Notes: a model not told the origin generated them from the sequence alone. A stretch of 64,000 nucleotides of DNA from Takifugu bimaculatus (GCA_004026145.2 CP034991.1:9977087-10041086); one strand, 5' to 3'; shown: positions 1 through 13,122, numbered from the stretch's first letter. Program-made: numbers and translations.

Positions 1-150
1 GCTTTAAAATAGTTTAACTGGCTGTAATCACCAACTCCGCCCCCCCACGCTCTTCACCGTTGCGTCGTGGCGAGATGCTGAGCGCTCGAGTGCTGCGAGT
101 GAGCGATTAGACGCGTCTCTGTCAATAATTTCATCAAAACGGAATATTTT

Positions 151-172
151 CAGTCAGTTTTTAATCTGACTG
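151..172. repeat. Short inverted repeat
   Basis: Two perfect 7-base arms, CAGTCAG and CTGACTG, flank an 8-base AT-rich loop. No function is implied, since dyads of this size occur by chance. Confidence 0.5.
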
Positions 173-3100
173 TCAACAAAGTCAAAGTTGGACAAAAAAC
201 CCCATCAAAGTTGTTTGCGGCCTTCCTCCCTTCGCTCCCGCTGATGCGCACAATTAGCATGATGTAATCGAATTATCTGAGGTTCTGTCTTTCCAAGGGC
301 TCGTTCACGGCCAGCCGTCAGCCGCTCCTCATGGCTGCGGCAGATGGAGGACGTGGAGGATGCTGACTGACAGACCAGGGACGGGGTGACAAACAAGCCC
401 CATCCTGCACGCCGGCTATCGATTTTAGCTCAGAGGTCTCTGTCTGATACGGCGGCACTCAGGGTCGGAGAGTGAGACGCAGAAAAAGACGGGCCCGGCG
501 TGGCCGGGCACCGGCTGGGATTCGTCCAGCAGAGTGCACGAAAATGCTTCCGTTTTTTAATCCGGGGACTTTCCTGAGACATTTAGCTTAAATCCGTTGT
601 GGACCGCCGCAGCGCTAAACCAGAGAGGTCACGAGGAAGGGGGTGACAGGAACAAAGATTGCTGACCATTCCGAAACATGACGTCCTAATCGGCTCGCCT
701 GTTAATTAAGAGACTTTATTGAAATGTTCCTGTGACCAGGAAAGCGTGCTCCTCTGTAGCACATAAAACCTTGAACTGCGTGATTTTCCCGCCGTGGCAG
801 GAAGCCCCGCCCTCGACCGCCGAGACTTTGCTTCGGCTCCTGGAGGGAAGTGGAATTTTGAGGACCAATTAGGGACCCGCGCTGCTGCTTCCATTCGACT
901 CCTCCTTCAACCCTAATGAGCAACGGTCCCGGTTCCAGTGTAAACACGGGATCCTCCCCGCCGTCTGGCCCGTGACGGCGCTGCGCCCTGGTCCAGGATC
1001 AGCCCTACTTTTGTTGGCTCTCTGCCGCTCAGGCCGGCTTCCTTTTCTCTACCTGACAGCGTCTCTTCTGACTCAACGACAGTTTCCATTTCCATCTCCG
1101 GTGCTCGGCGGCGCGCGGCTCTCTCGTTACCTCGGACCGCTTCGGTCCGTCTGACGGCCGCGCCCTCTTCCGCCGCCAGCCTGCCTCATATATGTGCATA
1201 TTAGAGCAGAAAATGCACCCGCGTTTGTGAAAAATAGGCGTGCTGCAACGTTTGTCCTCTGTTTATCGCCGCGGCAAATCCCTCCTTACCTTGTTAGTGA
1301 GCGGACGGCGCGCCCGAGCGGTCCCGTGCGGCGCCGGTTGATCGGATCCGTGGGACGAGCCGCTGGATAAACTCTGGCAGTAGTGCGGACAGCACTTTTT
1401 AATGGAAGTGACCGTGATGAGTGAGGCTGATGAGATGCGATTGGATTGCATTTGTGAAGCACTGATGGTAGCATTATTTTATGGAAGCCGTTTTACTGCA
1501 CCTTGGAGCGGCGCCAAATTGGTGCCTTAACACAGGGAGTTACAGCCCGACGTCCTGGACTTAGACTTGCGTGTCCGAGGCAGGGAGGAGGGGCGCAGCC
1601 TTTTATGCACTTTAACGGGGAAAAAAGTCAGATATAAGTGAATTCCCATACAGTGTGATGTATGGGGCTGTTTGTGATGCGCCCAGTCTAATTTAATCAA
1701 AAGTGGCTGTATTTCACATTCAAAGCTGACATGGATGAGCTGGTTTTTAAACAAATTAGATGCCGAGCTCATCTGGAGCGAGGGCCGGACAGTCCAGGAA
1801 ATGTGCTTTACGCTGGTATAAGCATCTGCTGCATAAATGGATGGACGCGTGGCCGCTCTCCGCCAGCAAACAAATCCCAGCGCGGGCGGATCCTGTCACA
1901 CGGGCTTCCTGATGCAGACGGCAACTTTGCCAAAGTGAATCCCGGGTTTCAGTTCCATTCTGTTAGAACAGCGCGGAGGAAACGCTGGCCTGCGTGAGAT
2001 CGATACCAAGCCTTTCTGCTGTTTCCCCCGGTGAGATCGCCATGTTCTGATCCGAACCTCCTGGCCCACGGGCTCAGAGAGGGCCGCGCACGTGTAAACA
2101 CAGCACAGGTCTTCAGTGGGTTCAGTCGGGAGTAGATGGATGCATCCCTGCGATTGCATTATGATTGTTATTATTGTTGTTCCTCCTTGGTATTTTGCAC
2201 CTGATCAGTTAATATTCTCTCCTCTGCGTAAATTATGGGATGTGTGTAACAATCCTTCACTGGGTCACACATAAATAATCACCCGAATTAGATTCTCTCT
2301 GTTGAGTTTGACCTTGACGATGACCGGAAATGGGAAAAAAAACAACAACAACCTCACACTCGCAATCAATGAAGTCCTGATTGTTTGTAATTAGATTCCC
2401 CATTTAGCGTTCCCCCCCCCGCGACCTTCTGACCTCTACTCGCCTCTCTGAAAGAGATGGAGATGAGTTTATCCTGAGAGAGGAAGCATACGTGTGGTAC
2501 CCAGCAGAACTTCAGCGGTTCCTCTCCTGGAGAACCGGAGCAGAATTGTTCCTGACAGTCAGATGGTCCAGACCAACATTTTCCAAAGATAAAGGTCCGG
2601 ACCCACCAGAGGTCTGACCTTATCAATAGCCAGGGCTCATCCATCAAAAGGCCCTCCCTGTCGCCATGAGCAACAAGGCTGCACTCTTCCCTCCCTCCCT
2701 CCCTCCTCATTCCTTCCCTCCATCTCTGAATTGTTGCTCCGAGGTCCACCAGTTCCGCCCCCGTGTCCTTTCCACCCCCCCACATAAATAGCCGTTTTTT
2801 TTTTGTCTCGGGGGGTGAATTTGTATCCATCAGGATGTTTGTTTATCCATCATGCGAGAGACAACAGTGGCTGAATTTGATTAATGGAGGCGGACTGATG
2901 CTGGCTCAGCTTTGACGAGGCAGATTGCATTGATTGCTAAAGGGGAGACATCTGTAAAAACAGTTGGATTAGTCTCCTGGGAAATAACTGCTTCTCAGCT
3001 ATGACATTTCCAAGTTTCAAGACATTAAAAAAGGCCTTTCCAGGCTGACTTCAGTGTAACTTTAGCCTCGGCGTCTTTGAGCGTCTTGTCTTCTCTCTGT

Positions 3101-3260
3101 CAGCCAGGTTTTATCTACTTTCATTTATTTTCCTTCTCTCTTTCCTTCCACCATATTTCTTTTCCCACAGTTGGCCTGCGAGATCAAGTTTAACATCGCA
3201 TCCATCACGCATGATCACACAGGAGTTGTACTCGTGTGCATGAAAATTCACCACAGTAAA

Positions 3261-3263
<3 letters not shown>

Positions 3264-3292
<29 letters not shown>
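3264..3292. repeat. (GT)n microsatellite
   Basis: A pure GT dinucleotide tract of about 14 units in the single-copy left flank. It creates a spurious cysteine/valine-rich reading frame. Confidence 0.95.
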
Positions 3293-3295
<3 letters not shown>

Positions 3296-4884
3296 CAGAT
3301 CCTCTGCTTTCTTGATGAATTATGCATGATTGTCAGGGGATTAAGACCTGGAACTCATTGCCTGAATCTTGAAACTGGATCAGAAAAAGAGCGCTATGTT
3401 TTTCCATTAAAACAGTGCAGAACGATATCACCGTTTACCAGATCCTAGTCAAAAGGATGTGACAAATATTCAATTTGCCGAGCTTTATAATCTCTCCTGG
3501 GAGAGTCAGAGACTCATGTGATATGTCAATGAGTTGGCTAGCATGGTGAGATTGTAAACTTTACGTTTTAATATACGCAACAAAAGATGATATTCTTGTG
3601 TTTTTAGGAGATTTCGTCCCAATGGTCTCCAACAGATCAGTAGAGAGGCCACCGTTTAGCCAGAAAATGGCGTACGATCGTTTCTGAGGCTCAGTTTGAA
3701 GACGTTACCTGAGCAGTTTGCAGCCCGTCGTGCGTCCGACTGCGTTCGACCGCCCCGCGTGGCGCCGGCTCTGTCTGGGATTCGCCCTCCCCCAGCAGTC
3801 AGATCTGCACCAACGAGAGGAGACACTTTGGACAAGTTAAACAGTGATAAATCTGCCTGTCAGTATAATTTAAACGGCGGCCGCTACCTTCTGTCGATGT
3901 CGTGTCATATCTCCGCCCCGTAGGGCTCATATTGTCGGCCGCGTGGCTTCGGCAGGAGCGAGGGATGATGAAAGAGTGAGGGGGGGGGTGACAGGCTTAA
4001 CTGGAGGAGGAAAAGGAACGAGCTTTGATTAATTGCTTCAGAGGCGGTTGTGAAGGGAGACGTGAGCGCGAGCAGGTTTGCGTGCACGTGTGCGTGTGTG
4101 TTATTATTGGCTGTTGGCAGCGACACTCATTCATGAGCTGGTATCAGGCTGCAAACGTGGCCGATGTTGATGTTGCAACAGATACAAGGTTGTGTTTTTA
4201 GGTTTCCTTCGCTTCAGAAGGCTGGTGAGGCTAAACAAAGGTTTCATTAGCAACGCTGCCATAGAAATACATCCCTTTGACGGTCGTACAGCGCACGTCG
4301 TGTTGATAGGAATGTTGTTGATAGGAATCCCAAACGTGGCCATCAAGGACTTTCGATGGCGAGACATTTGCGCGGAGGTGCTAATATTTCAATAGCCTGT
4401 GTTCCGATGGTCTTCTGTGGTTTTCCCAGGTCTCCTCAGAGGCATTAGAACTCTGCTTGTCATTTTTGCTGCACGTTAACATGCGAGCAAACCTCCGCGT
4501 TTTAAATTTCCTCTGTTTGCCTTTAATTAATGATTGGGCCTCAGCTCAGCCTGCCACTCCGATCCTGGAGAAGAAAACATCATTTTTATTAAACAATCCC
4601 CATATTCTGTGCAATTATTGTGGTCCATTACTACACACACACACGGGATAATTGGTTATTATGTTCTGCTAGCAGCACTCAGACCAGGTTTTTTTTCCCT
4701 GTTTTTAACTTTCTGACTCATGGAGGTGAGTCTGTTTAAAGAGTTTTGTTTCCCTCCAGTGCACATTTTGCCAAGTTGGCTGCCGCACTTCCAATTGAGC
4801 TCCGCAGAGAAACTTTAAATAAGGGTTTTTTTTTCGTAACATATAGCACACACTCTCTGTATGCTAGCATTATTAAAATCATTG

Positions 4885-4938
4885 GTGCGTGTGTGTGTGT
4901 ATTGGTGTGTGGGAGTGTGGGTGAGTGTGTGTGTGGGT
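4885..4938. repeat. Interrupted GT-rich microsatellite
   Basis: GT repeats broken by ATTG, GGGA and GA interruptions, which suggests an ageing, imperfect array. It lies in the single-copy left flank. Confidence 0.85.
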
Positions 4939-5387
4939 GAGACGACAGCCTCCTGGATCAAAACCTTCACACTCCAACAGTTTGTACCCACTTCAGCCTC
5001 CAGATCTTCAGGGTTACACGTTTATTCTCATTTGTTCCTGGGTGTAAATTTGAACTTTGACCCCTGGGATGGCACGCCAGGGCCTGGCCTCCACAGCACC
5101 GTGTCATTCTGTAAAAATGGAGACGTCGCCATGCTGAGTTTTGGACTCCTTTCTGTGGCAACGACTTTTATGCTAGGAAACGGCAGTGGGACTGGAGCAA
5201 AGCCATTAGCATCGTGGGAGCGTTGCTGAGTGCCTGTAACTGGTCCTCTGATGAAGTCTAAATATTTTTCTCAGTCGTCAGCGTCAATAAACCGTTTCAC
5301 TCTCTCCTGATTGAAATGGAACTTTGCAGAATTTCAATTTTTCAGCTTCATTTGATAACTGGAACCACCATCACAGCTGCCATCACT

Positions 5388-5400
5388 CCCCCCCCCCCCC
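5388..5400. repeat. Poly-C tract
   Basis: Thirteen consecutive C bases. Homopolymers of this length are prone to sequencing and consensus error. Confidence 0.95.
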
Positions 5401-7960
5401 GTATGTGATTGCCAAATGGATAATTGCAATCAGACGCTAAACAAGGGCAAATTGCGACTCTGCTCCGCAATATTGTGGGCGTGTTCCTTCGTAATATCAT
5501 TAGCGCGCTATCTTCTGAGATGAGCCCGTTCGCGGGTTGCAAGCGATGCTTAATTCACAATGATGATGCCATCATCCACTCAGCGTGTCACACAGTGTTT
5601 GGAAGAAAAGGAGCCGTTAAAAGCTACTTCATAATAACGCGGAGTAGACGAGGCGGGGGAGAGCTGCGAGTGTTCTCCTCGCGCGTTACCCCCGGCTTGT
5701 CTGGGGATGAACGATTAATTGAAATGTAATCACAGTCACGGAGGCGGAGGGCAAAGACGGCGCTTCATTCCGGACCTCATGACTGATCAGGTGCTAATTC
5801 CTGTATAAATCACACATGAATCAGGCGGCGTCCCGTGACAGTCACGCTCTCTGCCTGCCAATCGCCGCGCAGGCAGACGCGGCAGGCGTGCAGCGGCCGA
5901 GCAGGCCGACCTCGAGACGGTCCGAAAGAGGCCGCTGAGCACAGCAGGAAGTAGATCTGAGCCTGTGGATTTCATGGAACCTCTTTAGTACCCTTATAAT
6001 GTAAAGGTCACGGGGTCAGAGCCCTTGTCGGAAGGCCAATCTTCTGGCTCCACGTCCGTGTTACTTCTCGCTGCTGTGAAACTTTTTGTGCGAATCCTTT
6101 TTTTTTTGTGTGCGAATTTTCTCTCAGAGAGAAATTTTGACTTCAGAATAGCTGTAATGAGTCCGCGGCGATGCTGGCGAACGACAGGCAATTACGCTTA
6201 AATACTTTAGACGGAAATAATTCTTCTCTTGCTCATTTAGAATAATAAATCTTTCAGTCTCATTGTCGTGCCGTGGCGTGATTGTTTCAAAATTACCGAC
6301 GCCGAGTCACGCTTGACATACCTGTCGGGAAAAACAGCCTGGTTAGATTTTCAGCCGATTTTCCGCCACTTCCCGGCACGCCGGTTGTCAGAAGGAACCT
6401 TAATTTTTGAAGTCATTTGCATTCGAATGAAAGTCTGGCTTCTAGTTTCCAACATTTCGTGTTTCACAGAAAATTTCAGTTCTTTCTTATTTATTGTTAA
6501 TGGCCCAAAATTGGCAGCGAGATCTCAGTCAGGACGAATGTGTCCAGCAGCAGGACGAGAGGACGGACGTCTCATCTGGGTTCCTTTGTGGAGCTCCTGC
6601 TGCTGGACCTGCGTCTGCTCCGGCTGGATGTTCCGGCTCACAGGCAGAGGGAATTAGTGGGAGACAGCAGCAGATAATTGAACCTTTTAACCCGAAGGAC
6701 GGTTTCACGCCCTGGACGTAAATCCCTCCGCCGATCCTGACGCGTGAACGCAGCTGAACTCTTCCCTCGCAGGTGTCCCGTCTCCCTCACCGTCTTACGG
6801 AAATGTTTGCTTCAGTCTGATTTTGTGTCTTGTGGATCTCTGGAGCTGCAGTTGTGTCAGAGAAGGACCCCCACCTGTATAGAGAACATAGTGCACTGTC
6901 AGGTATGTCAGGGTGAGATGTTCTAGCGTATTAATCCACACTCGTCCTCAGGTCCCCGGGGTTCCTTCTCAAATGATCAGAGACGTGAGACCTGAGGTGA
7001 TATTTGTGTTTGATGGTGAGCTGAGCAGACAGCTCCGCTCTTTCTGCTCATTCGCATCTGTTGAATTAGGTGTAAACATTATTCCCAGCGGGGAAAACGG
7101 GAGTCAAGTAGTCGGCTTCATTCATGGAGACGCTTGGAAAAAATAAATCTGCTTGGTTGGATTTTATCTTTTTTTATTCCTAGCACACCTCACTTCCTTC
7201 AAAAACAATTGTTTTTTGGGGGGAATTTGTGTCTTTTGTGAACAATATTCCATCAGAAAAGCATCTTTGGAAACAAAAAGAAGTTCATTTTAAAAAGTAG
7301 GTAAAGTCTGACCAAAGGACGGTCTGTTATCTGTTGTCTTCCCATTTCTTCCTCAATGTATGTCCTAATGTGTGTACTTATGCTAGCTTGTATCTGTGTC
7401 TGTGAGCCCATTTACGGGACCATAAAGGTCCGATAACTGGAGGTAATTGGATAATAATGGGGTCCGACACATTTACACCCACCTCGGATATGCAGCAGTT
7501 AATAAACCCTGGTTTACATGTTCCACAGTACGTACGAGTGGCATGAAGCAGGACCCATTTTCTACAATTATTTATTTTTACGCATGTAAAAAACCCTCAA
7601 AGAATCAAATTATCAGGTGTGCAGGTGTGTTAATCCGATTTCTCATAATCAGATAACTGCTTGTTATCACATTATGCTACTAACGCGATCAATGGAATAA
7701 TCTGATAACTGATACAAGCACGAGCTTTGGTTGGCTTTGATCAGCTAAAATTCTAATATCTGATAAATAAAGATGTAGAAATGGTTTTTTTTAAATGTTT
7801 TTTTCCTTCATAGTTGCGACCCAGGTGGTCTCCACATGTCCTTGAGGTCACAGTCAGAGGTTGAGCAACTAAAGACACAGTTCAGGACACAAACCTCCAA
7901 CCATGGGGGGGGGGTAAAAAAAAGTGGTTGGGTAAAAGAAGAGGAGTAAAAAGAGTTGAG

Positions 7961-7989
7961 TGTGTGTGTGTGTGTGTGTGGGGGGGGGG
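7961..7989. repeat. (TG)10 followed by G9
   Basis: Ten TG units run directly into nine G bases. The copy 2 partner at 37075-37098 has eight TG units. Confidence 0.95.
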
Positions 7990-8728
7990 TGTAGTTGGTG
8001 TGACTGGTGTCTGCCCTGGGCTGCAGCCTGAAACACTAAAGGTGGATGACTATGACATCATAAATCAATGTTTGGAGTGTACACGACACCCCCACACAGA
8101 TGACCTCCCACCGGGATGTTAAACACAGCGCCGACGGGCGCCGACCCCAGCCGTAAAGGGGTGAAAGGTCAGAGGGGGGCTGACAGTGACCCTGAGCTCA
8201 GGAACATCCTTTACAGAGAAAGAGGGGAAAGAAGATGGAGGGGGGGCAAACATTAAAGGGAGGCGGGAAGGAGGAGGCTCCAAAGTAAATGTGGAGAGGA
8301 AGGAAGATGAGATGATGAGCAAAGCAGGAGCAGAAACGACAGTCAGCAACATTTAACTCTGATACTCGGGTGGTTTCTCGGCACATTACAACCCCCCCCC
8401 CAGGTATTTAGACAAATTCATTATTTAAAGAACAGCCCAGTTTGCCACACATGCGCCTCACCTCCCGGGGAGAGGGCGTCCTGCCTTTTTATGAGGCAAC
8501 ACCGCAGTAAATAGAGCAAAACCCCCCCAAAAGCAGCTCCTTAAACTGTCGTTGTGTATTTAAGAGCACTTATCAATTTCATAGACGCCGTCGTCCTGAG
8601 TAAAAGGTGATTTATTTGGTGCGCATTTGTTAGCCATAAGGTTAAGGTTCGCCATAAACTGGGAAAAGGCGTTTGAGCCGCCGCCAGGTATTGATCACAG
8701 ATACAGTGCAGGCTCAGGAACAGGTACG

Positions 8729-8752
8729 TGTGTGTGTGTGTGTGTGTGTGTG
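8729..8752. repeat. (TG)12 microsatellite
   Basis: Twelve units here and thirteen in the partner at 37839-37864. Confidence 0.95.
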
Positions 8753-9364
8753 TTTCCTCTGTAAAGTGTGTGTTACGCACCAGTAATGAGGCATGAGGGG
8801 CGATTTGAGTTACGGCCAGTTATTGATCAGAAAACCTCCCGGAATTAAAACTTTGTTAAAGAGCTTTTGGTGAGAGCGGCGCCCGTGTTAAAGACAGAGG
8901 AATTGAGGTTTATTTTCAGCTCTGAATGTGAGCAAAGTGCCCAATTAACCGCCGCCGTTGGCCGTGCTCGGCTTCTGTTTGATCCCCCCACCGGCACCGA
9001 ATCCTGTTTCAATCTGACCGCCTCGGCGCCTCCTTCCATCACAAAGCTGCGAAAAGGAAACCAGAAGAAGTGCCTCTTTCCCCCCCAAGACGGGTTTTCA
9101 TTAAGAGCGGCGGCGGCTGTCATGGTGCGTTAACCTGGACTCTGTTGTGAGACCAGCGAGTCGTCCTCCGGATCTTAACACGCGTGATGTAAGAGCTCCG
9201 TTTCTTGCTCTGCATCCAATAGTAGCGTGTAATTACCTTTAAGACCTGCTCCCTATGCTGCCGGATTAGCCGTAATCCATAACCAAAGCCATAACTGTAA
9301 CTGCACTCCTGTTAATTCCGGTCGGAAGAATGCGACACGCAGGATGTCCTCGTCTCCACCGACA

Positions 9365-9800
9365 CTCCCCTCCTCTTCCTCACTTCTGCTCCTCCTCTTC
9401 CTCACTTCTGCTCCTCCTCTTCCTCACTTCTGCTCCTCCTCTTCCTCACTTCTTCTCCTCCTCTTCCTCCTCACTTCTGCTCCTCTTCCTCCTCACTTCT
9501 GCTCCTCCTCTTCCTCACTTCTGCTCCTCTTCCTCCTCACTTCTGCTCCTCCTCTTCCTCACTTGTGCTCCTCCTTTTCCTCACTTCTGCTCGCTCCTCC
9601 TCTTCCTCCTCACTTCTGCTCCTCTTCCTCCTCACTTCTGCTCCTCCTCTTCCTCCTCACTTCTGCTCCTCATCTCCCTCACTTCTGCTCCTCTTCCTCC
9701 TCACTTCTGCTCCTCTTCCTCACTTCTGAGCCTCTTCCTCACTTCTGCGCCTCCTCTTCCTCACTTCTGCTCCTCTTCCTCCTCACTTCTGCTACTCTCT
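9365..9800. repeat. Pyrimidine-rich VNTR, 19 units
   Basis: A minisatellite of 16-22 base units made of CTCCTCTTCCTC(CTC) followed by ACTTCTG. I count 19 occurrences of the ACTTCTG-type core, including variants such as ACTTGTG and ACTTCTT. The + strand is almost all pyrimidine apart from the A and G of each core. Frames of 157 and 169 residues run through it and read as Ser/Leu/Pro/Phe repeats; they are consequences of the repeat, not proteins. The partner in copy 2 has about 23 units, so the array differs by roughly 110 bp between copies. Confidence 0.95.
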
Positions 9801-10235
9801 CACCTTCAGATTATTAATTTGACCTTCCTCCGTATGTGAAGGCATCTGGGACGTGATAATGGGGGAAAGCGACGTGCTGCGGAATGTTGCCCTCTTTTTC
9901 GGACATTTTCTTCCAGGATTTATTTATTTTTTTTGGTAAAATTGAATTATATGTGAAAACTAGCAGGAAAAGATACATTTAAACTTCATGGGTTTGGCTT
10001 TTTAAACGATTATTCCATCCCCCTCTCTAATTGGGGTCTCCGGTGGTCCGGGCACGTGCATGTGTGAATTCTGCTTATTCTGCGTATTGAGTGACGACAT
10101 TTGTGCGTCACTTTGGTGGCTCAACAACAGAATCAACTGGAGCTTCTAGAGCTACACTGATTCTTTTTTCCCTGTTTCTGCATCGATTTTACTGCTCTGA
10201 CCAGTGGCCTTAACTGTCCCTTCGACCTCAGTGCA

Positions 10236-10297
10236 GTGTGTGTGTGTGTGTGCGTGCGCGTGTGTGTGTGTATGTGTGTGTGAGAGAGAGAGAGAGA
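10236..10297. repeat. Compound (GT)n-(GA)n microsatellite
   Basis: GT repeats with CGTGCGCG and TAT interruptions pass into a GA tract. The partner at 39457-39504 is shorter and has a different interruption (CACGT). Confidence 0.9.
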
Positions 10298-10549
10298 AAA
10301 TGAGAGAGAACTAGTGACCATTGCTTGTTCTCATTCATGAAGGAAAGCCTGCTGTCGGTCACCTTATGATACTTCCATCTCTTCTTATCACTAATTCATT
10401 CTGTCTATCTGTCCTTGCCCCCCCCCACACACCCCCGCCCCCTCTCCTTCCCCTCTCTCTCCTCTCTTTCACTCTCATTCACTTTCCCAATCTTCATTTC
10501 CCAACTCCTCATCCCCTCCACAAGGTTATCACATGTCAACACCCAAAAC

Positions 10550-10551
<2 letters not shown>

Positions 10552-10586
<35 letters not shown>

Positions 10587-10592
10587 GTGTGT
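10552..10592. repeat. (TG)n microsatellite
   Basis: About 20 TG units with one CG interruption. It lies 72 bp before a (CA)n tract of opposite polarity. The partner at 39758-39814 is longer. Confidence 0.95.
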
Positions 10593-10653
10593 CTGGTCTT
10601 TGTTTTGTTCTCTCTCTGAACCACATCAACAGTTAGGTATCTTCCAATTCTCC

Positions 10654-10700
<47 letters not shown>
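10654..10700. repeat. Compound (CT)n-(CA)n microsatellite
   Basis: A short CT tract followed by about 18 CA units. It can base-pair with the upstream TG tract at 10552-10592. The CA part in copy 2 (39887-39945) is much longer. Confidence 0.95.
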
Positions 10701-10702
<2 letters not shown>

Positions 10703-10802
10703 AAGTCTTCACACAATCTACCCCAGAATGGTTTTTGTCAGCTGGATTACATCAGGTCAGAATCTGACTGGGAATCTGTTCGTACCCAGCAAGCGCTCTC
10801 TT

Positions 10803-10837
10803 GCTCTCTCTCTCTCTCGCTCTCTCTCGCTCTCTTT

Positions 10838-10899
<62 letters not shown>

Positions 10900-10900
10900 C
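10803..10900. repeat. Compound (CT)n-(CA)n microsatellite
   Basis: Interrupted CT repeats (with TCGC breaks) run into about 27 CA units ending in AAACAC. The partner is at 40049-40134 and has lost part of the CT section. Confidence 0.95.
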
Positions 10901-13090
10901 TCACATGCAAGAGGGCTGTCTTCTCTCTGCCCTCTGGCTAATTAATTTCCCAGATCAAGCGTGTCCCTCCATAAAGCCCCCCCACCCACCCTCTTTTCCC
11001 CGTGTCACACTCAATCTGTTCCCCCTCTCTCCCGTGTCTCTCAGCCGAGCCTGGCTCCTCTCACTTCTCCCGGCCTGTGATTGAACGAGATGCCAGGGCA
11101 CAAAACATCACTTTGCAGAACCTCTCCTTTTTTTCTCTGTTTATCTGTTTATCTGGGCTAAAAAGTATCACCAGTCTAAGTCAAGTGACGGTCTGCACGC
11201 CATGTCCCCTGTTCTCACGGCTTTTAAATGGCTAATCCGGTGCGTGGCCTCCTGCATTAGTTGTGCAACACCGCATGACCCCGGCGGCTGTTTGTGGAGG
11301 TACTTTAAAGACGAGCACGTTGTTTGTTAATCAGTGAGTGAGGCTAATGCTCGACCAGGTCAGCAGTACATCAAAGGGCTTCAATGGTCCTATATCTCAA
11401 CCCTCCCGTGAGAATTTTAAACAAACCGCGAGCATTGGTAGTTTTAACCACAGAACCACGGAGGCAAAAACTGTTTACATTCAAGTTTACGTCCCCTGAA
11501 AGTGGCCCGGACGGCCGATAGGACGGCTTTTCCTTTGGTTCGAGGGATAAAGCAGCGCATTAGCAAGGGCGGGAATCTACCGTCTCTGGAACCCATCAGC
11601 TGCAACCAGACGTTTTTTTTCCCCCTGCAGCCGAATTTACACATGCGCGCACGTTTCATGGTGACTCTTAACCTCACCCCGTCACTTCTGGCGTAAGCAC
11701 TCATTCTTCATCAGCGGCTGAAATACGGCGTCTAAGGTTGCAGCGGGCAGCCAGGGGGACGACTTCAGAGCGATGAGATAGCCGTAATGGCGTGCCGTCA
11801 TTTAGTAGAATGTAATAAGCGAATATCTAATAAGCCCGTAAAAGATGCTTAACCCCAGAAGCCCGGGGGTCAGGCGCAGAGATAGCAGAATAAACTGATT
11901 AAGGCCAGCATCTTCTCACATTGCGGTTATTACGGCACTGACCAACTCCTGACCCCTCCGTGGGAGTGTGGCTAACATCCCCCTGAACCGCTTCTGTGTT
12001 TGGAGGAATGCAGTATTTATGAGGGCCGTCGGCAGCCCCCCCGCCCGATCCGGGAGGGTTGGGAATTAGTCGTCGGACAGTGGAGGCCACGGTGCTCCAC
12101 CGCGGAGTGATTTTTGCCTCCTGAGTTGAAAGAAGTCCGATGTGATGATGAGAGAGAGAGCGCAGAGATGCCACGAGGAGGAGCGGCCCTTCAGAACATC
12201 TGTTGGCTGACTCACACGACAGGGAACCGGCCCAAATCTCCGGAGATAGTTTAACTTTTAGGCTCGGAATTGGGATCGCCACTTGTCAGATAACAGACAG
12301 ACAGAACGAGCGTCTTAAATGAACAGCATCTTTGATTTAAAACCGTCTTTATCTCCTCACTTCTTTTCCTCAGAAACGCTGGAATGTGCGGCCCCCACAT
12401 CCAATTTTTTTTTCAGTTTTATTACCCTAAATATCTCCAGAAAAGCTGCTCACGTGTTTTTCATTGGAATACCTGACCGATGGCGCTTCTCTAACAGGGG
12501 GAACAGAAGCATTTGACTTTGGTTAAAAGGTTTTAAAAGGGTTTTTTCCCCCCCTGAAAGCTCCTCTCCTTCCCACACGTAGCTAAAGATTTCCATTTGC
12601 CACTGGCACTAACTGGAGTTTACAGTCCCCGGACAGAAGATTAAAGGGAGACGGGGAGAGGCAGAGTGTGGCGGGCGCGAGCCCGTAATGGTGATCAGAT
12701 GAACACGTTAACGGAGGGCTGAAAAAGTCTAAACAGCCTCACACTCGGCTCCTCCTGGAAGAGTCTTGACTCTTCAGCTAACTAGCTTAAAAGCTTCAGA
12801 ACACAGCATTTGTGCTTACTTTTCCATGTTCCGTCTTCCCTCATATGGTGTAACGGGTCCTTTTTAAGGTCCAGAGTGTGTTTTTCACTCATTCAGGCCC
12901 TTGTGATGGTTTCGGTGCACGTGTGAGTGGGTCATCAGGACCCAGTCGCACCTGTTGGCTACCTTCCTTCCTCTTTAAACTGGACGAAACTAGATTTGGG
13001 GAAAAAGGAAATAGAGCGGGTTCTGGTGCCGGGGTCAGTTAACTGTGAAGCTGTTCTCAGAAAAATCCCATTGTAGAGGCGGGGGTTGGG

Positions 13091-13122
13091 TGTGTGTGTG
13101 CGTGTGTGTGTGTGTATGTGTT
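13091..13122. repeat. (TG)n microsatellite
   Basis: TG repeats with CG and TA interruptions. The partner at 42325-42357 lacks the TA interruption. Confidence 0.9.

Larger units (their letters stand above)
1..7121. other. Single-copy left flank, probable FBXL17 intron
   Basis: This stretch has no counterpart elsewhere in the window. All open frames are short and lack flanking splice signals or recognisable protein families. It holds a CCCT tract near 2686-2709, GT microsatellites at 3264-3292 and 4885-4938, a 13-base C run at 5388-5400, and motif-dense AT-rich islands (for example about 2820-3060 and 3430-3620) that could be conserved non-coding DNA. Because the first recognisable FBXL17 exon downstream starts inside the LRR domain, this is inferred to be upstream intron of that gene. 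The preceding LRR exons were looked for and not seen. Confidence 0.5.

Noticed and set aside
2309..2317. TGACCTTGA nuclear-receptor half-site
   Set aside because: A single 9-base match in thousands of bases is expected by chance.
9365..9800. CRISPR-like regular repeats
   Set aside because: The repeats are contiguous without unique spacers, have variable unit length and lie in vertebrate DNA.
9330..9839. 169- and 157-codon Ser/Leu/Pro-rich frames; 200 codons at 38442-39044
   Set aside because: They are read-throughs of the pyrimidine VNTR. Their length follows unit number.
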